In this document: positions 43,159 through 53,058 of the stretch, one piece after another
Layout: each line of letters opens with the position of its first letter
How positions within the stretch are numbered: the stretch's first letter is position 1
Assembly (NCBI RefSeq): GCF_015453285.1
Contig: NZ_JADLZT010000002.1
Span: forward strand, 248,001-312,000
DNA length: 64,000 nt
Reading direction: 5' to 3'
Origin: Lysobacter niastensis
GTDB lineage: Bacteria; Pseudomonadota; Gammaproteobacteria; Xanthomonadales; Xanthomonadaceae
Translations under genes and position numbers: made by a program
Notes under the pieces: generated by a model
The model's database searches: none
Seen by the model: the letters and a program-made list of their open reading frames with translations, nothing else
Told to the model about the DNA's origin: nothing

Positions 43159-44352
43159 TTACTTCATCGCAACCTGCGGTGCCGGCGGCGGCGCACCCAT
43201 CGCGATCTTCTTCGGCGTTACCGGCATGCCGGGGAAGAACACCTTCTGCACGCCGTGCACGATCACCTTGTCGGTCGGCATCAGGCCCGAGCTGACCACG
43301 CGCAGGCCATCCACCACGCGACCGAGCACGATGTCCTTGCGGACGGCGGCGTTCTTCGGGCCGAGCACGTAGACGTACTTGCGGTCCTGGTCGGTGAGCA
43401 CGGCCTTGTCGTCGATCAGCATCGCCTTGAACTCGCCGCTGCCTTCCAGCTGCACGCGGGCGAACAGGCCCGGCGTGAAGATGCGGTCGGGATTGCGCAG
43501 CACCGCGCGGGCACGGATCGTGCCGGTGGTGGAGTCGACCTGGTTGTCGATGAAGTCGACGGTGCCTTCGTGCGGATAGCCCTGCTCACTGGCGAGACCG
43601 ACGCGGACCGGGTTCTTCGATTCGGCGCGCTCGCCCTTGCGGGCCAGTTCCTGGTAGCGCAGGAAGCTCTGCTCGTCGCTTTCGAAATAGACGTACACCG
43701 GGTCCTGCGACACGACCGTGGTCAGCATCGTCGCATCGGCCTGGGCGAGGTTGCCCTCGGTCACCAGCGCGCGACCGGCGCGGCCGTCGATCGGTGCGCG
43801 CACCTGCGTGAACTGCAGGTCAAGCTGCGCGTTCTGGACGGCGGCCTCGGCAGCGCGTACGGCAGCGTTGCTTTGCGTGGTCGCGGCGCGGCGAGTCTCG
43901 AACTCCTCGCGCGAGATCGCCTTGGCTTCGACCAGCGTCTGCGCGCGCTTGTCCTGGGTTTGCGCCAGTCGTGCTTCGGCGCGCGTGCGTTCGAGTTCGG
44001 CCTGCGCCTGTGCGAACTGCGCCTGGTAGCGGCGCTGGTCGATCACGAACAGCAGGTCGCCCTTCTTCACTTCCTGGCCTTCCTGGAAGGCGACGCGCTC
44101 GACGTAGCCGCTCACGCGCGGACGCAGTTCGACGGTTTCGACCGCGCTGACGCGGCCGGTGAAGTCGTCCCATTCACGGACTTGCTTGTTCAGGACCTGC
44201 GCCACGCTGACTTCCGGCGGCGGCGGTGCGGAGCTGGGCTCGGCCTGGCTGGTGCAACCGGCCATGACGAGGACGGCCAGCAGTCCCGCGGTAAGAGCGA
44301 TCTGGTGCGTCATCCCGGTTCCGGACCGGGCCAATGCTTTGCGGGAGTTCAT
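43159..44352 (-). CDS. RND efflux periplasmic adaptor (membrane fusion protein)
   Basis: A 397-residue lipoprotein adaptor. Lipobox VMAGC places the lipid at Cys33, followed by a Pro-rich stretch and the barrel-sandwich start WDDFTGRVSAVETVELRPRVSGYV. A coiled-coil hairpin (AQFAQAQAELERTRAEARLAQ) docks with the outer-membrane channel. The ATG at 44352 overlaps the upstream stop by four bases and gives a basic signal-peptide start; a shorter start at MTHQ would remove it. Confidence 0.94.
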   Translation of the reverse strand: MNSRKALARSGTGMTHQIALTAGLLAVLVMAGCTSQAEPSSAPPPPEVSVAQVLNKQVREWDDFTGRVSAVETVELRPRVSGYVERVAFQEGQEVKKGDLLFVIDQRRYQAQFAQAQAELERTRAEARLAQTQDKRAQTLVEAKAISREEFETRRAATTQSNAAVRAAEAAVQNAQLDLQFTQVRAPIDGRAGRALVTEGNLAQADATMLTTVVSQDPVYVYFESDEQSFLRYQELARKGERAESKNPVRVGLASEQGYPHEGTVDFIDNQVDSTTGTIRARAVLRNPDRIFTPGLFARVQLEGSGEFKAMLIDDKAVLTDQDRKYVYVLGPKNAAVRKDIVLGRVVDGLRVVSSGLMPTDKVIVHGVQKVFFPGMPVTPKKIAMGAPPPAPQVAMK

Positions 44353-45203
44353 GGGGAGGAAGGTTCCTGGTTTCGATTGGGGGACATCAGGTTCTTCAGC
44401 AGCGTGCGCGCGTCCTGCAGACACCGTGATGGCAGCAGAGCGTCGTCGCCTGCGGCCAATGGCGGATTCGCCTGCTCCTGATGCGACGATTGCAGAGGCG
44501 GTGTTTCGACATCGACGGCCGCCGGATCGAAATGCACCACCGGGTCGGCCTTGCCGCGCGGCTTGACGATCAACGACAGCGCCTGCCGGCCGACGGCGAG
44601 CGCGCTGGGCCATTGCGGGCAGGCATGGGCGCGGTTGTCCTCGGTGCACAGCGGGCTGTCGATCGCCAGCAGCTGCACGCGTACCGGCAGCGCACGCGCT
44701 TCGTCATGCAGCACGCGGGCCAGCATGTTCAGCGCCGCAGCGCTGATCGAGCGGTGGCCGTAACCGGCCCACGGGTGTTCGCTGCCTGGACCGCCGATCA
44801 GCAGGTAGCCGCTGCCGCGGTTGTCCTCGGCCAGCAGCGGCAGCAGATTGCGGGCGGCGGCCAGATGCGGCAGCACGTCCTCGTCGAAGCGGCGTTGCAG
44901 GTAAGCGGCCGGGTGGTCGAGCAGCCGGCCGCGCGCCATGCCACCACAGACGCTGGCGATCACGCCACCGAGCGGACGACCCTGCTTGCGCAGCGCCTTG
45001 GCGAGACGGGCACCGTCCTCGTCGCTGGCCACCGTGGCGGCCAGCACGGTCAGGTCGGCACCGACGTGGCGGGCCTGGAGCTGCTTCAGGCCGTCGGCGT
45101 CGCGGGCGACCGCGATCACCGGCCAGCCGGCTTCCACGGCCGCTTCAACGACGCCGCGACCGACACTGCCGGTCGCGCCGAGGACGACGAGGGGGGATTT
45201 CAC
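44349..45203 (-). CDS. SDR-like protein lacking the catalytic lysine
   Basis: A 284-residue Rossmann-fold protein starting with the nucleotide motif VVLGATGSVGRGVVEAA. The position of the active-site Tyr reads YGHRS, so the YxxxK lysine is Ser; a Tyr is kept. A C-terminal tail of about 65 residues (PPLQSSHQEQANPPL and on) is low in fold content. It may bind NAD(P) for regulation or have changed chemistry. GTG start overlaps the DUF2798 stop by four bases; it also overlaps the adaptor start. Confidence 0.85.
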   Translation of the reverse strand: MKSPLVVLGATGSVGRGVVEAAVEAGWPVIAVARDADGLKQLQARHVGADLTVLAATVASDEDGARLAKALRKQGRPLGGVIASVCGGMARGRLLDHPAAYLQRRFDEDVLPHLAAARNLLPLLAEDNRGSGYLLIGGPGSEHPWAGYGHRSISAAALNMLARVLHDEARALPVRVQLLAIDSPLCTEDNRAHACPQWPSALAVGRQALSLIVKPRGKADPVVHFDPAAVDVETPPLQSSHQEQANPPLAAGDDALLPSRCLQDARTLLKNLMSPNRNQEPSSP

Positions 45204-45469
45204 TGTCCCAGCCTCGGGACAGTTACTCCCACATGCGGGACGGTTGCGGGGTGGGTGACCCGCTTGAGCACGGCGCTGAGGATCGGCAGCACCAGCATGG
45301 CGGCCGGCAGCGCGATGGTGAAGGCCAGCACCCAGGCCATCATCCAGGCCTCGGCCGGACCGGCCTCCAGGCCCTGGCGGAACACGACCGCCGCCAATCC
45401 GATCAAGGCCGACATGGCGATCAGCATCAGCGGTAGGAAGGCGAAGCGGGCTTGGCGGGGGGTCAACAT
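45200..45469 (-). CDS. DUF2798 small membrane protein
   Basis: An 89-residue protein with two hydrophobic segments (about residues 9-30 and 44-66) and the family pattern RQARFAFLPLMLIAMSALIGL. Function unknown. It is the first gene of the efflux operon, overlapping the SDR-like gene by four bases. Longer upstream frames are not supported. DUF2798 genes often accompany LysR-regulated loci. Confidence 0.82.
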   Translation of the reverse strand: MLTPRQARFAFLPLMLIAMSALIGLAAVVFRQGLEAGPAEAWMMAWVLAFTIALPAAMLVLPILSAVLKRVTHPATVPHVGVTVPRLGQ

Positions 45470-45532
45470 GGCAGCGGGACCGGGGGAGGTTGCGGCAAAG
45501 ACTAGACCTCGACCCGGCACTTGATTAGCCGG

Positions 45533-45550
45533 CAATTGAGGGAATAATTG
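45533..45550. promoter_or_regulatory. Inverted repeat in the LysR/efflux divergent region
   Basis: CAATT and AATTG are inverted arms separated by GAGGGAAT in the 205-base region between the efflux operon and the LysR gene. An AT-rich palindrome in this position fits a LysR-type binding site (T-N11-A like). Binding is inferred. Confidence 0.5.
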
Positions 45551-45674
45551 TCCCGGAATCGGTCCAATCCCCGCGGCCACCCCTCCCGCCCGGCCGCTAG
45601 ACTGGCCCACGAGCGGGACCACCCGCCTCCGGAGACGGCCCTTCCCGTCGCCCCACTGCCAGGAGTCCCCCACC

Positions 45675-46763
45675 ATGGCCCGCGATCTCAACGACACCCT
45701 GATCTTCGTCAAGGTGGTCGAGCATGGAAGCTTCATCTCCGCAGCGCGCTCGTTGCGCCTGCCCAAGACCACGGTCAGCCGCAAGGTGCAGGAACTGGAA
45801 ACGCGCCTGGGCGCGCAGCTGCTGCATCGCACGACGCGCAAGCTCGGCCTCACCGAGGCCGGCAACATCTACTTCGAGCATTGCCAGCGCATCTCGCGAG
45901 AACTCGACGAAGCCGAGAGCGCGGTGGGCCAGTTGCAGGGCGGTCCGCGTGGATGGCTGCGCTTCACCGCGCCGTACTCGCTCGGCAACACCTGGATCGC
46001 GCCGCTGCTCGGCGAGTTCCACGCGCGCCATCCGGAAGTGCGCGTGGAAATGGTCCTGACCAACGAAGCCGTCGACATCATCGACAAGGAACTCGACGTC
46101 GCACTGCGCGTGGGCAACCTGCCCGACTCCAACCTCATCGCCCGCAAGCTCGCCACGTTCCGCACGCAGGTCTACGCCAGCCCGAATTACATCGCGCGCC
46201 ATGGCGAGCCGCTGCATCCGGACGACCTGCAGCACCATCGCACGGTGGCGATGCCGAAATACCGCCGCAACGGCCAGTACTTCTGGCCGCTGAGCGATGG
46301 CACGCGCAGCGTCGACTTCCGCATCGACCCGGTGCTGGTCGCCAACGACCCCGGCCCGCTCAGCGGCGCGCTGCTGTGCGGCGAAGGACTGATGATGGCC
46401 GCCGACGTCACCGTGAAGGCCTACGCCGAACAGGGCTACGTGCAGCGCGTGCTGGCCGGCTGGGTCGGCCCGGAGTACGAGTTCAACGCCGTGTTCCCGC
46501 GCGGCCGCGTGCAGTCGCCGAAGGTGCGGGCGTTCGTGGACTTCCTGGTCGAGCGGCTCAACTTCGACGCCGACTACATGCAGGTGCTCTGCCCGAACGT
46601 GCGCGCCCGCTACGAAGCCGCCGGACGTGCTTCCGCCGATGCGATCAGCGCCGAGCTGGCCAAGGTCGCCAAGCATCCGGTCGCCAAGGCGAAGCGCAAG
46701 AAGGTCGCGGAGCCGGCAGTGGAGGAAGCCTTCGGCAGCGACGATCCGGCCGCCCTCGTGTAA
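45675..46763 (+). CDS. LysR-family transcriptional regulator
   Basis: A 362-residue LysR regulator. Residues about 5-65 form the winged helix (DTLIFVKVVEHGSFISAARSL, then LPKTTVSRKVQELE). The substrate-binding domain starts near residue 95 (RGWLRFTAPYSLGNTWIAPLLGEF). A Lys/Ala-rich tail of about 45 residues is longer than usual. Divergent placement suggests it controls the efflux operon, comparable to MexT with mexEF-oprN. AGGAGTCC before the ATG supports the start. Confidence 0.93.
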   Translation: MARDLNDTLIFVKVVEHGSFISAARSLRLPKTTVSRKVQELETRLGAQLLHRTTRKLGLTEAGNIYFEHCQRISRELDEAESAVGQLQGGPRGWLRFTAPYSLGNTWIAPLLGEFHARHPEVRVEMVLTNEAVDIIDKELDVALRVGNLPDSNLIARKLATFRTQVYASPNYIARHGEPLHPDDLQHHRTVAMPKYRRNGQYFWPLSDGTRSVDFRIDPVLVANDPGPLSGALLCGEGLMMAADVTVKAYAEQGYVQRVLAGWVGPEYEFNAVFPRGRVQSPKVRAFVDFLVERLNFDADYMQVLCPNVRARYEAAGRASADAISAELAKVAKHPVAKAKRKKVAEPAVEEAFGSDDPAALV

Positions 46764-46829
46764 CCCGCGCCATCGCGTCGTCGCGGCAACCGGTTTCGGC
46801 GACGACGCAACCTTCGCGGAGATTTGGTC

Positions 46830-47279
46830 ATGCCGGAGCTGTGGCCTTATCGCCTGCTCGCCGACGCGGTGCTGGTCGTGCACTTCGCGATCGTGCTGTT
46901 CGTGATTGGCGGGTTGCTCGCCGTTGTGATCGGCAACCGCCTTGCGTCATGGCCATGGGTGAATAGCTGGTGGTTCCGCGTCGCGCACCTGGTAGCGATC
47001 GCGATCGTCGCGGCGCAGGCGTGGTTCGGCGTGCTCTGTCCGCTCACCACGCTCGAGGCGTGGCTGCGCGAGCAGGCCGGCGAGACGACGCACGGCGGCA
47101 GCTTTGTCGCCTACTGGCTGCAGCGACTGATGTTCTTCGAGGCACCGCCGTGGGTGTTCACCGCGGCGTATACCGGGTTCGGACTACTGGTCGCGCTGGC
47201 ATGGTGGCGCTGGCCGCCGCGACGGCGCACGCGCAGCCCGGGCACGGACCAGAAGAAATCACATTTCCCGCCGCGTTGA
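46830..47279 (+). CDS. DUF2784 membrane protein
   Basis: A 149-residue inner-membrane protein with about four hydrophobic segments. It carries family features: LADAVLVVHFAIVLFVIGGL, a GLLAVVIGNRLASW loop, CPLTTLEAWLREQ and FEAPPWVFTAAYTGFG. Function unknown. The ATG at 46830 follows GGAGATTTGGTC. It stands between the LysR gene and the repeat array, with no evident operon partner. Confidence 0.88.
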   Translation: MPELWPYRLLADAVLVVHFAIVLFVIGGLLAVVIGNRLASWPWVNSWWFRVAHLVAIAIVAAQAWFGVLCPLTTLEAWLREQAGETTHGGSFVAYWLQRLMFFEAPPWVFTAAYTGFGLLVALAWWRWPPRRRTRSPGTDQKKSHFPPR

Positions 47280-47300
47280 GGCTCAATGCCCCGCGCTCGG

Positions 47301-47578
47301 AGCTTTTTGCTCGACGGATGCAGCTCCCGAGCCCCACGGCCGGGACTTTTTGCTCGGACGATGCAGCTCGCGAGCCCCGCGGCCGGGGTTTTTTGCTCCG
47401 CCGATGAAGCTCCCGAGCCCCACGCCTGGAGCTTTTTGCTCCGTCGATGAAGCTCCCGAGCCTCGCGCCTGGAGCTTTTTGCTCCGTCGATGAAGCTGCG
47501 AGCCCCACGACTGGAGCTTTTTGCTCCGTCGATGGAGCTGCGAGCCCCGCGGTAGGAGCTCCTTGTTTCACCGATGAG
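47301..47578. repeat. Tandem array of a 42-44 bp repeat
   Basis: About six and a half units follow head to tail, each opening AGCTTTTTGCTC and carrying GATGAAGCT and CGAGCCCC. Units shrink from 44 bp on the left to 42 bp on the right and diverge by a few bases each; the last is partial. The array fills most of the 344-base gap between DUF2784 and recD, which holds no gene. There are no unique spacers. Confidence 0.85.
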
Positions 47579-47623
47579 GCGCACCGCCTCGATCGTGAGG
47601 TACGGCCAGCCGATCGGGCGGCG

Positions 47624-49444
47624 TTACGGCGTCCGCAGCCGCGAGGCCAGTCCGGACACGCGCGCCGCGTGACGCGCCAGGGCCGCGCGCAGTACGTCCT
47701 CGCTGGCGCAGACATGCAGCTCGCGCCGCGCGCGCGTGACCGCGGTGTAGAGCAGCTCGCGCGACAGCGTGCGGGCATCCTGGCGCGGCAGCAGCAGCCA
47801 CACGGTGTCGAACTCAGAACCCTGCGCCTTGTGCACGGTCATCGCGAACGCGCCGGTGTGTGCTGGCAACGAAGCGGGATGGAACGCGCGCACGCCCTCG
47901 CTGCCACCGGCGAACCACGCCACCGGCACACCCGCGGCATCGTGCTGGCACACGCCGATGTCGCCGTTGAACAGGCCGTGGCGGTAGCTGTTCTCGGTGA
48001 CGAGGAGCAGGCGGCCGTGGAAATAGGGATCGCGCTGCGCGCCGGCGAGCGCTTCCTCGATGCGCTGGTTCAGCACGCCCGCGCCCTGCGCGCCGTCGCG
48101 CAGCGCGGTCAGCAGGCGCAGCCGCGCGGCATGCTGCAAAGCCAGCTGCGGCTCCTGCAGCGCCATCATTTCGCGCCACGACGACAACAGCGTCTCGCGC
48201 GCCGCACCGGCCAGAGGATCGCTCACGTCCTCGTGGAAGCGCACGCCCCGCAGGCCCTCGCGCAGCAACTGCAATGTGGTGTCCGCGTCGCCACCGCGCA
48301 TGGCATCGGCCAGCGGGGCGAGGTCGAGTGAGGCCGACTGCCGGAACCCGCGTTGCAGTTGCACGCGATGCCCCGACAGCGGTCCGACACTGGCATCGTC
48401 TGCCTGCACTTCGCCCAGCAGCGGCGCCAAGGTTGCTGCGACCGCGGGCGGAAGCGTTTCGCCCTCGCCGGCGGCATCGGTGATCGCGGCCAACACGTCG
48501 CCGGCTTCGACCGACGGCAGCTGGTCGCGGTCGCCGAGCAGGATCAGGCGCGCGCCCTCGGGCACCGCCTCGACCAGCTTGCACATCAACGGCAGGTCGA
48601 CCATCGAGGCTTCGTCGACGACGATCACATCCAGCGGCAGCGGATGATCGGCGTCGTGGCGGAAGCGCGGGCTGTCGGGAATCGTGCCGAGCAGGCGGTG
48701 AAGCGTGCTGGCCGAATCCGGAAGGGCGTCGCACAGCGCGGCATCGACACCGGACAGAGTCCGTAACTGCTCCGTGGCCGCGCGCAGGCTTTCGGCCACG
48801 CGTTCCGCGGCGCGGCCGGTCGGCGCCGCCAGCGCGATGCGCGGCAGCGGGCGGCCTTCGAGCCTGGCCTGCGCCAACAGCAGCAGGAGCACGCGCGTGA
48901 TGGTCGTGGTCTTGCCGGTGCCCGGGCCGCCGGTGATCAGCAGCAACGAACGCAGCAACGCCAGCGCGGCCGCGCGCGCCTGTCGGTCGCCGTCGCGCGC
49001 GTTCGGGAACAGCGTGGCGAACAGCGGAGCCAGCGCGGCGACTCCGCTGCTTCCGGGAGTCGCGGCCGCGATGCGGCGAAGTCCGCTCGCCAGGCGCCGC
49101 TCGTATTCGCGGTAGCGGCGCAGATAGACCATGCCGTTCTCGATGGCCAGCGGCGCCTGTCCGGCGGCGGCATCGGCCGGCGGCTGCGCAACCCATCGCG
49201 AACCGCGCAACGCATCCGCCCATTCGGCGGCATCCGGCCATTCAACATTGCCTTCGCACGCCAGCTGCGGACGCGCGAGGTCCACGCCGGCATGCCCCCG
49301 CGCCACGGCCGCCGACGCCAGCGCCGCGGCGACCAGCACGCGGTCGTCCGCATTGCCCTCGTCGAGGCGGCGCAGGCTCTGCGCGAGGGCGTGATCGATC
49401 GCGCGCAGTGCGCCCTGCCGCAGCAGTGCATCGAGCAGGCTCAT
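47624..49444 (-). CDS. recD: Exonuclease V alpha subunit RecD
   Basis: A 606-residue 5'-3' helicase subunit of RecBCD. Walker A is LLITGGPGTGKTTTITR at about residue 190; VIVDEASMVDLPLM is the DEAD-like Walker B; MTVHKAQGSEFDTVWL and LLYTAVTRARRELHV are the late superfamily-1 motifs. With RecB it drives unwinding of double-strand ends for repair. The start overlaps the recB stop by four bases, so all three subunits are translationally coupled. Confidence 0.95.
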   Translation of the reverse strand: MSLLDALLRQGALRAIDHALAQSLRRLDEGNADDRVLVAAALASAAVARGHAGVDLARPQLACEGNVEWPDAAEWADALRGSRWVAQPPADAAAGQAPLAIENGMVYLRRYREYERRLASGLRRIAAATPGSSGVAALAPLFATLFPNARDGDRQARAAALALLRSLLLITGGPGTGKTTTITRVLLLLLAQARLEGRPLPRIALAAPTGRAAERVAESLRAATEQLRTLSGVDAALCDALPDSASTLHRLLGTIPDSPRFRHDADHPLPLDVIVVDEASMVDLPLMCKLVEAVPEGARLILLGDRDQLPSVEAGDVLAAITDAAGEGETLPPAVAATLAPLLGEVQADDASVGPLSGHRVQLQRGFRQSASLDLAPLADAMRGGDADTTLQLLREGLRGVRFHEDVSDPLAGAARETLLSSWREMMALQEPQLALQHAARLRLLTALRDGAQGAGVLNQRIEEALAGAQRDPYFHGRLLLVTENSYRHGLFNGDIGVCQHDAAGVPVAWFAGGSEGVRAFHPASLPAHTGAFAMTVHKAQGSEFDTVWLLLPRQDARTLSRELLYTAVTRARRELHVCASEDVLRAALARHAARVSGLASRLRTP

Positions 49445-52400
49445 GCGGCCACCCCCTCATGCAGTGCGAGGTCCTGGCCGAACAGCGCGTCCAGTCGCTC
49501 GATCAACTCCAGCGGCGGGCACCACGCGTGAATGCCGGGCGCGGCGGCATCGGAGGCATCCAGGCCGCGGCAGAACAGGTAACGGATGCCGCCAAAGTGC
49601 TTGCCGTAATCGTAGGCATCGCCGATACGGAAGCGCAGCCAGCGATGCAGCGCCAGCGCATACAGCAGCGCCTGCAACGTGTACTCGCTGTCGTCCATCG
49701 CCTCGGCAAGCGTGCCGTGGTCGTAGGACGGCAGGCGGTTGGACTTGTAGTCCAGCACATGGAAACGATCCGCGTGTGCATAGACCAGGTCGATCTTGCC
49801 CGTCATCAAGCCTTCCAGGCGCTGGCGATTGCCGAAGGCCTGGCGCTGGCGCAGCACGCCGTGCTCATGCAGCAGCGACAGCAGGTCGGCCGTTGCGGTG
49901 GCGCGCAGCGCGAAGTGGAACTCCATTTCGGACAGGCGTTGATCGCCCGGCACGGCGCACAGGCGCGTGCCTTCCGGCAGCGGCGCCGTGAGCGTGTGGC
50001 CGATCAGCGGCACCAGCACATCGATGCCGTCGTCGAGGTCTTCCTCGACATAGCCTTCCGCCTGCAGCGCCGCGCGCAGGTGCGCGATCTCGCCCGGCGA
50101 TGGCGATAGCTGTGGCCATTGCGACCACGCGCCGAAATCGACGCGCTCCAGCGCGCCGTGCAGCACGTTGCCGAAGCGGCTGCCGGAGAAGCGCATGTCG
50201 CTTTCCGGCAACGTCGGCGCCGGTTCGTCCTGGGCGCCACCCTCATCCGCCACAGCGCGCGGGGCCGCTTCGACAACGCCCGTCGACTCGTTGGCGAGCT
50301 GGGTGAAGCTGTAGACCCACCAGTCGCGCGAGACGGCACGCCGCGACGAACGCGCCGCCGGCACCGCTTCGACGTGCTCGGGCGGAAGGGCATCAGGCAG
50401 CAACAGTGGCAACTGCGGGTACTGCAGATCGAACGCGTCGCCGAGGTCCGCGGCAAGTGCCTGCGGATCCTGCAGCATAGGCGCCAGCGGGCTGAGGTCC
50501 GCCTTGGCGAACGGGCCGCTTGCCAGCCACAGGCTGTGGCGCGCGCGCGTCAGGCCGACATAGAGCAGGCGTGCGTCCTCTCCACGCTCTTCCTCTTCCT
50601 GCTTGGCGCTGGCGATTTCCCATGCCGCCTTGTCGGCGTCCGAGGCCTCGCTCCGCATGCGCAGCACCCGGCCCTCGCCGTCGTGGTACTCGCAAAGGTT
50701 GCCTTCGCGACTGTCGCGGCCCATCGCCACGAACGGGAGGAATACGAACGGAAACTCGAGACCCTTGCTCTTGTGCAGCGTGAGGATCTGCACGCAGCGC
50801 GCGTCCGATTCCAGGCGCAGCTGCTGGGTTTCGTCGTTGTCGTCGGCTTCGGCGATCTGCGTGCGCAGCCAGTCGGCGAGGCCATGTTCGCCTATCGCGC
50901 GCGCATCGGCCTCCTGCAGCACTTCGGCGAGTTGCAGGTAGTTGGTCAGCCGCCGTTCGCCGTCGGCCAATGCCAGCAGGCGTGGCGCCTGCTCCGCGCA
51001 GACGGCGCCGAGCATGGCCAGCGGTCCGTGCCGCTGCCAGCGGTCGCGCCAGGCCAATGCGCGCAGCTGCCACTGCCGATGCAGCGCGGACTCGGTGTCG
51101 AAACGTGCCAGCGTGTCGGCATCGAGCCCGATCAGCAGCATCGCCAGTGCGCCGCGCAGTCGCGCATCGTCGTCGGGCCGAAGCAGGGCCTCCAGCAGCG
51201 CGAGTACGTCAGTCGCCTGCTCGGTGGAGAACAGACTGCGACGGCCCGCCGCCACGGCGGGGATGCCGATGCCGGCCAGTTGTTCGCGCATCAGCGTGGC
51301 CTGCGCGTGGTCCCGCACCAGCACGGCGATGTCGCCGGCCTGCGGTGCGCGATCGCGGCCTTTCTCGCGCAGCACGGCGCGGCCTTCGTGCGCATCCAAC
51401 AACAGCTTCTGGATGGCGGTGGTACAGGCCAGCGCCGCCAGCGGACGCGCCTCCCCCACCGACCATTGCGGCTTCTTGCGGCCGTCGTCAGGCGCTGGAA
51501 GTGCGCATACCGTAAGCGCGGGCGCGACGGCGCCATTGCGCCGGAAATCGTCGTCGCTCACTTGCCCGCCCGGCTCGACTTCGCGGAAACGGATTCGCTC
51601 GTCGATGAAGGCGCCTTCGCCGGCGTTGGCATACAGGGCCGAGATGGTCCGCAGCAGCGATGGCCGCGAACGGAAATTGCGATCCAGCGGCGGCGATGGC
51701 AGCGCACGCCCGGCGGCCGCCAGGTAGGTGTGCACGTCGCCGCCGCGGAAGCGATAGATCGCCTGCTTCGGGTCGCCGATCAGGAACAGCGCCGCCGGCC
51801 CGGCTTCGTCATGACCGAACACGCGCTCGAAGATGGCCCACTGCCGCGGATCGGTGTCCTGGAACTCGTCGACCAGCGCGAAGGCGTACTGCTTGCGCAG
51901 CCGCTGGACCAGGCGCGATCCGTGCACGCCGTCCAGCGCGCGGGCGAGGTCGCCGATCAGGTCATCGAAGGTCTGCTCGCGGCGAAGACGCTTGATGGCG
52001 GCCAGCCGGCGCGCCGCTTCCTCGCGCACGCGGTGCACCAGCGCGATGCGGCGTCCGGCGAGCCACTGCGCGCGGGCTTCCACGGCATCGAGATATCGAG
52101 CGACGTCCGCAAACAGCGGTGAACTGGGCACGTCGGCCTGGCGCCCCTTGTTGGTCTTGTTCGCGAGCTTCTGCGGCGTCAGCCGGTCGATGCGGTCATC
52201 GATGGCCGACGTCGCATCGGCCTGATCGCACCAGGCCTGCAGCGCGCGCCGGAGTTGCGCGGGCAGTCCGGCGCGATAGCTGTTCGCATTGAGCGCCTTC
52301 GAGGCAATCGCGGCATCGAGCGCAGTGCAGGCCTCGTCGCCATGCGTGAGGAAAGAAGCGCGCAGGCGTTCGGCGGCCTCTCGCAGCGCCGGGATCGGAT

Positions 52401-53058
52401 CGTTTGTGTCGGTTGCCGGCACCGGCTCCAGGCGCGGCGCGTACAACAGCTTGCCCAGATCGCCGGCGAGTCCCTGCGGCGTACGCCATTGCGCCTGCAG
52501 CAGTTCGGCGTCGCCCGCCTGCGCGCCGAGCGAGCGCCACAGATCGGTGGCGACGGCGTCGATCAGTTCTCGCTCACTGCCGATCAGCTCCGGGGCCAGC
52601 AACGGCTGGCCGGCTTCGAGGGCGTGCTCGGCCAGCGCGCGCGCGCAGAAGCCATGGATCGTGAACACCGCCGCCAGGTCCATTTCGCGCGCGGCCTGAC
52701 GCAGCCGTCGTGCGAGGGCGAGCGGATCCTCGATGCGCGCCTGCCGTTCAATCAGTTGCCGCGTCAGCGCGGACTCACCGTCGCTGTCGAGCGTGGACGG
52801 CATCAGCGCGACTTCATTGGCAAGCCGGGCGGCAAGTTCGAGTCGCAGGCGCAGGCGCTCGCGCAGTTCCTGCGTGGCGGCTTCGGTATAGGTGACGGCG
52901 AGGATCTGGCCGACGCGCAATCCACGCTCGATTACCAGGCGTGTGACCAGCGTTGCCAGCGTGAACGTCTTTCCGGTGCCGGCGCTGGCCTCGATCAGGC
53001 GCACGCCGTCCAGCGGCAGATCAGTGAATCCCTGTTGCGGTGGCAATGGCGCGTTCAT
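49441..53058 (-). CDS. recB: Exonuclease V beta subunit RecB
   Basis: A 1205-residue 3'-5' helicase/nuclease. Walker A is LIEASAGTGKTFTLATLV near residue 22; ALVDEFQDTDPRQWAIFE is Walker B/motif II; ILTLHKSKGLEFPFVFLP is motif V region. The C-terminal nuclease keeps MTGKIDLVY and LDYKSNRL, the catalytic Asp/Asp-Lys of the PD-(D/E)XK fold. Start and stop overlap recC and recD by four bases each. Confidence 0.96.
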   Translation of the reverse strand: MNAPLPPQQGFTDLPLDGVRLIEASAGTGKTFTLATLVTRLVIERGLRVGQILAVTYTEAATQELRERLRLRLELAARLANEVALMPSTLDSDGESALTRQLIERQARIEDPLALARRLRQAAREMDLAAVFTIHGFCARALAEHALEAGQPLLAPELIGSERELIDAVATDLWRSLGAQAGDAELLQAQWRTPQGLAGDLGKLLYAPRLEPVPATDTNDPIPALREAAERLRASFLTHGDEACTALDAAIASKALNANSYRAGLPAQLRRALQAWCDQADATSAIDDRIDRLTPQKLANKTNKGRQADVPSSPLFADVARYLDAVEARAQWLAGRRIALVHRVREEAARRLAAIKRLRREQTFDDLIGDLARALDGVHGSRLVQRLRKQYAFALVDEFQDTDPRQWAIFERVFGHDEAGPAALFLIGDPKQAIYRFRGGDVHTYLAAAGRALPSPPLDRNFRSRPSLLRTISALYANAGEGAFIDERIRFREVEPGGQVSDDDFRRNGAVAPALTVCALPAPDDGRKKPQWSVGEARPLAALACTTAIQKLLLDAHEGRAVLREKGRDRAPQAGDIAVLVRDHAQATLMREQLAGIGIPAVAAGRRSLFSTEQATDVLALLEALLRPDDDARLRGALAMLLIGLDADTLARFDTESALHRQWQLRALAWRDRWQRHGPLAMLGAVCAEQAPRLLALADGERRLTNYLQLAEVLQEADARAIGEHGLADWLRTQIAEADDNDETQQLRLESDARCVQILTLHKSKGLEFPFVFLPFVAMGRDSREGNLCEYHDGEGRVLRMRSEASDADKAAWEIASAKQEEEERGEDARLLYVGLTRARHSLWLASGPFAKADLSPLAPMLQDPQALAADLGDAFDLQYPQLPLLLPDALPPEHVEAVPAARSSRRAVSRDWWVYSFTQLANESTGVVEAAPRAVADEGGAQDEPAPTLPESDMRFSGSRFGNVLHGALERVDFGAWSQWPQLSPSPGEIAHLRAALQAEGYVEEDLDDGIDVLVPLIGHTLTAPLPEGTRLCAVPGDQRLSEMEFHFALRATATADLLSLLHEHGVLRQRQAFGNRQRLEGLMTGKIDLVYAHADRFHVLDYKSNRLPSYDHGTLAEAMDDSEYTLQALLYALALHRWLRFRIGDAYDYGKHFGGIRYLFCRGLDASDAAAPGIHAWCPPLELIERLDALFGQDLALHEGVAA

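Noticed and set aside
47301-47578. Tandem repeat as a CRISPR array
   Set aside because: The whole unit is repeated with no variable spacer of constant length, and no cas gene is nearby.
47111-47584. Minus-strand frame translating the repeats as a repeat protein
   Set aside because: Unit lengths 43 and 44 are not multiples of three, so the frame changes between units; no start or ribosome site is convincing, and it overlaps DUF2784 antisense.
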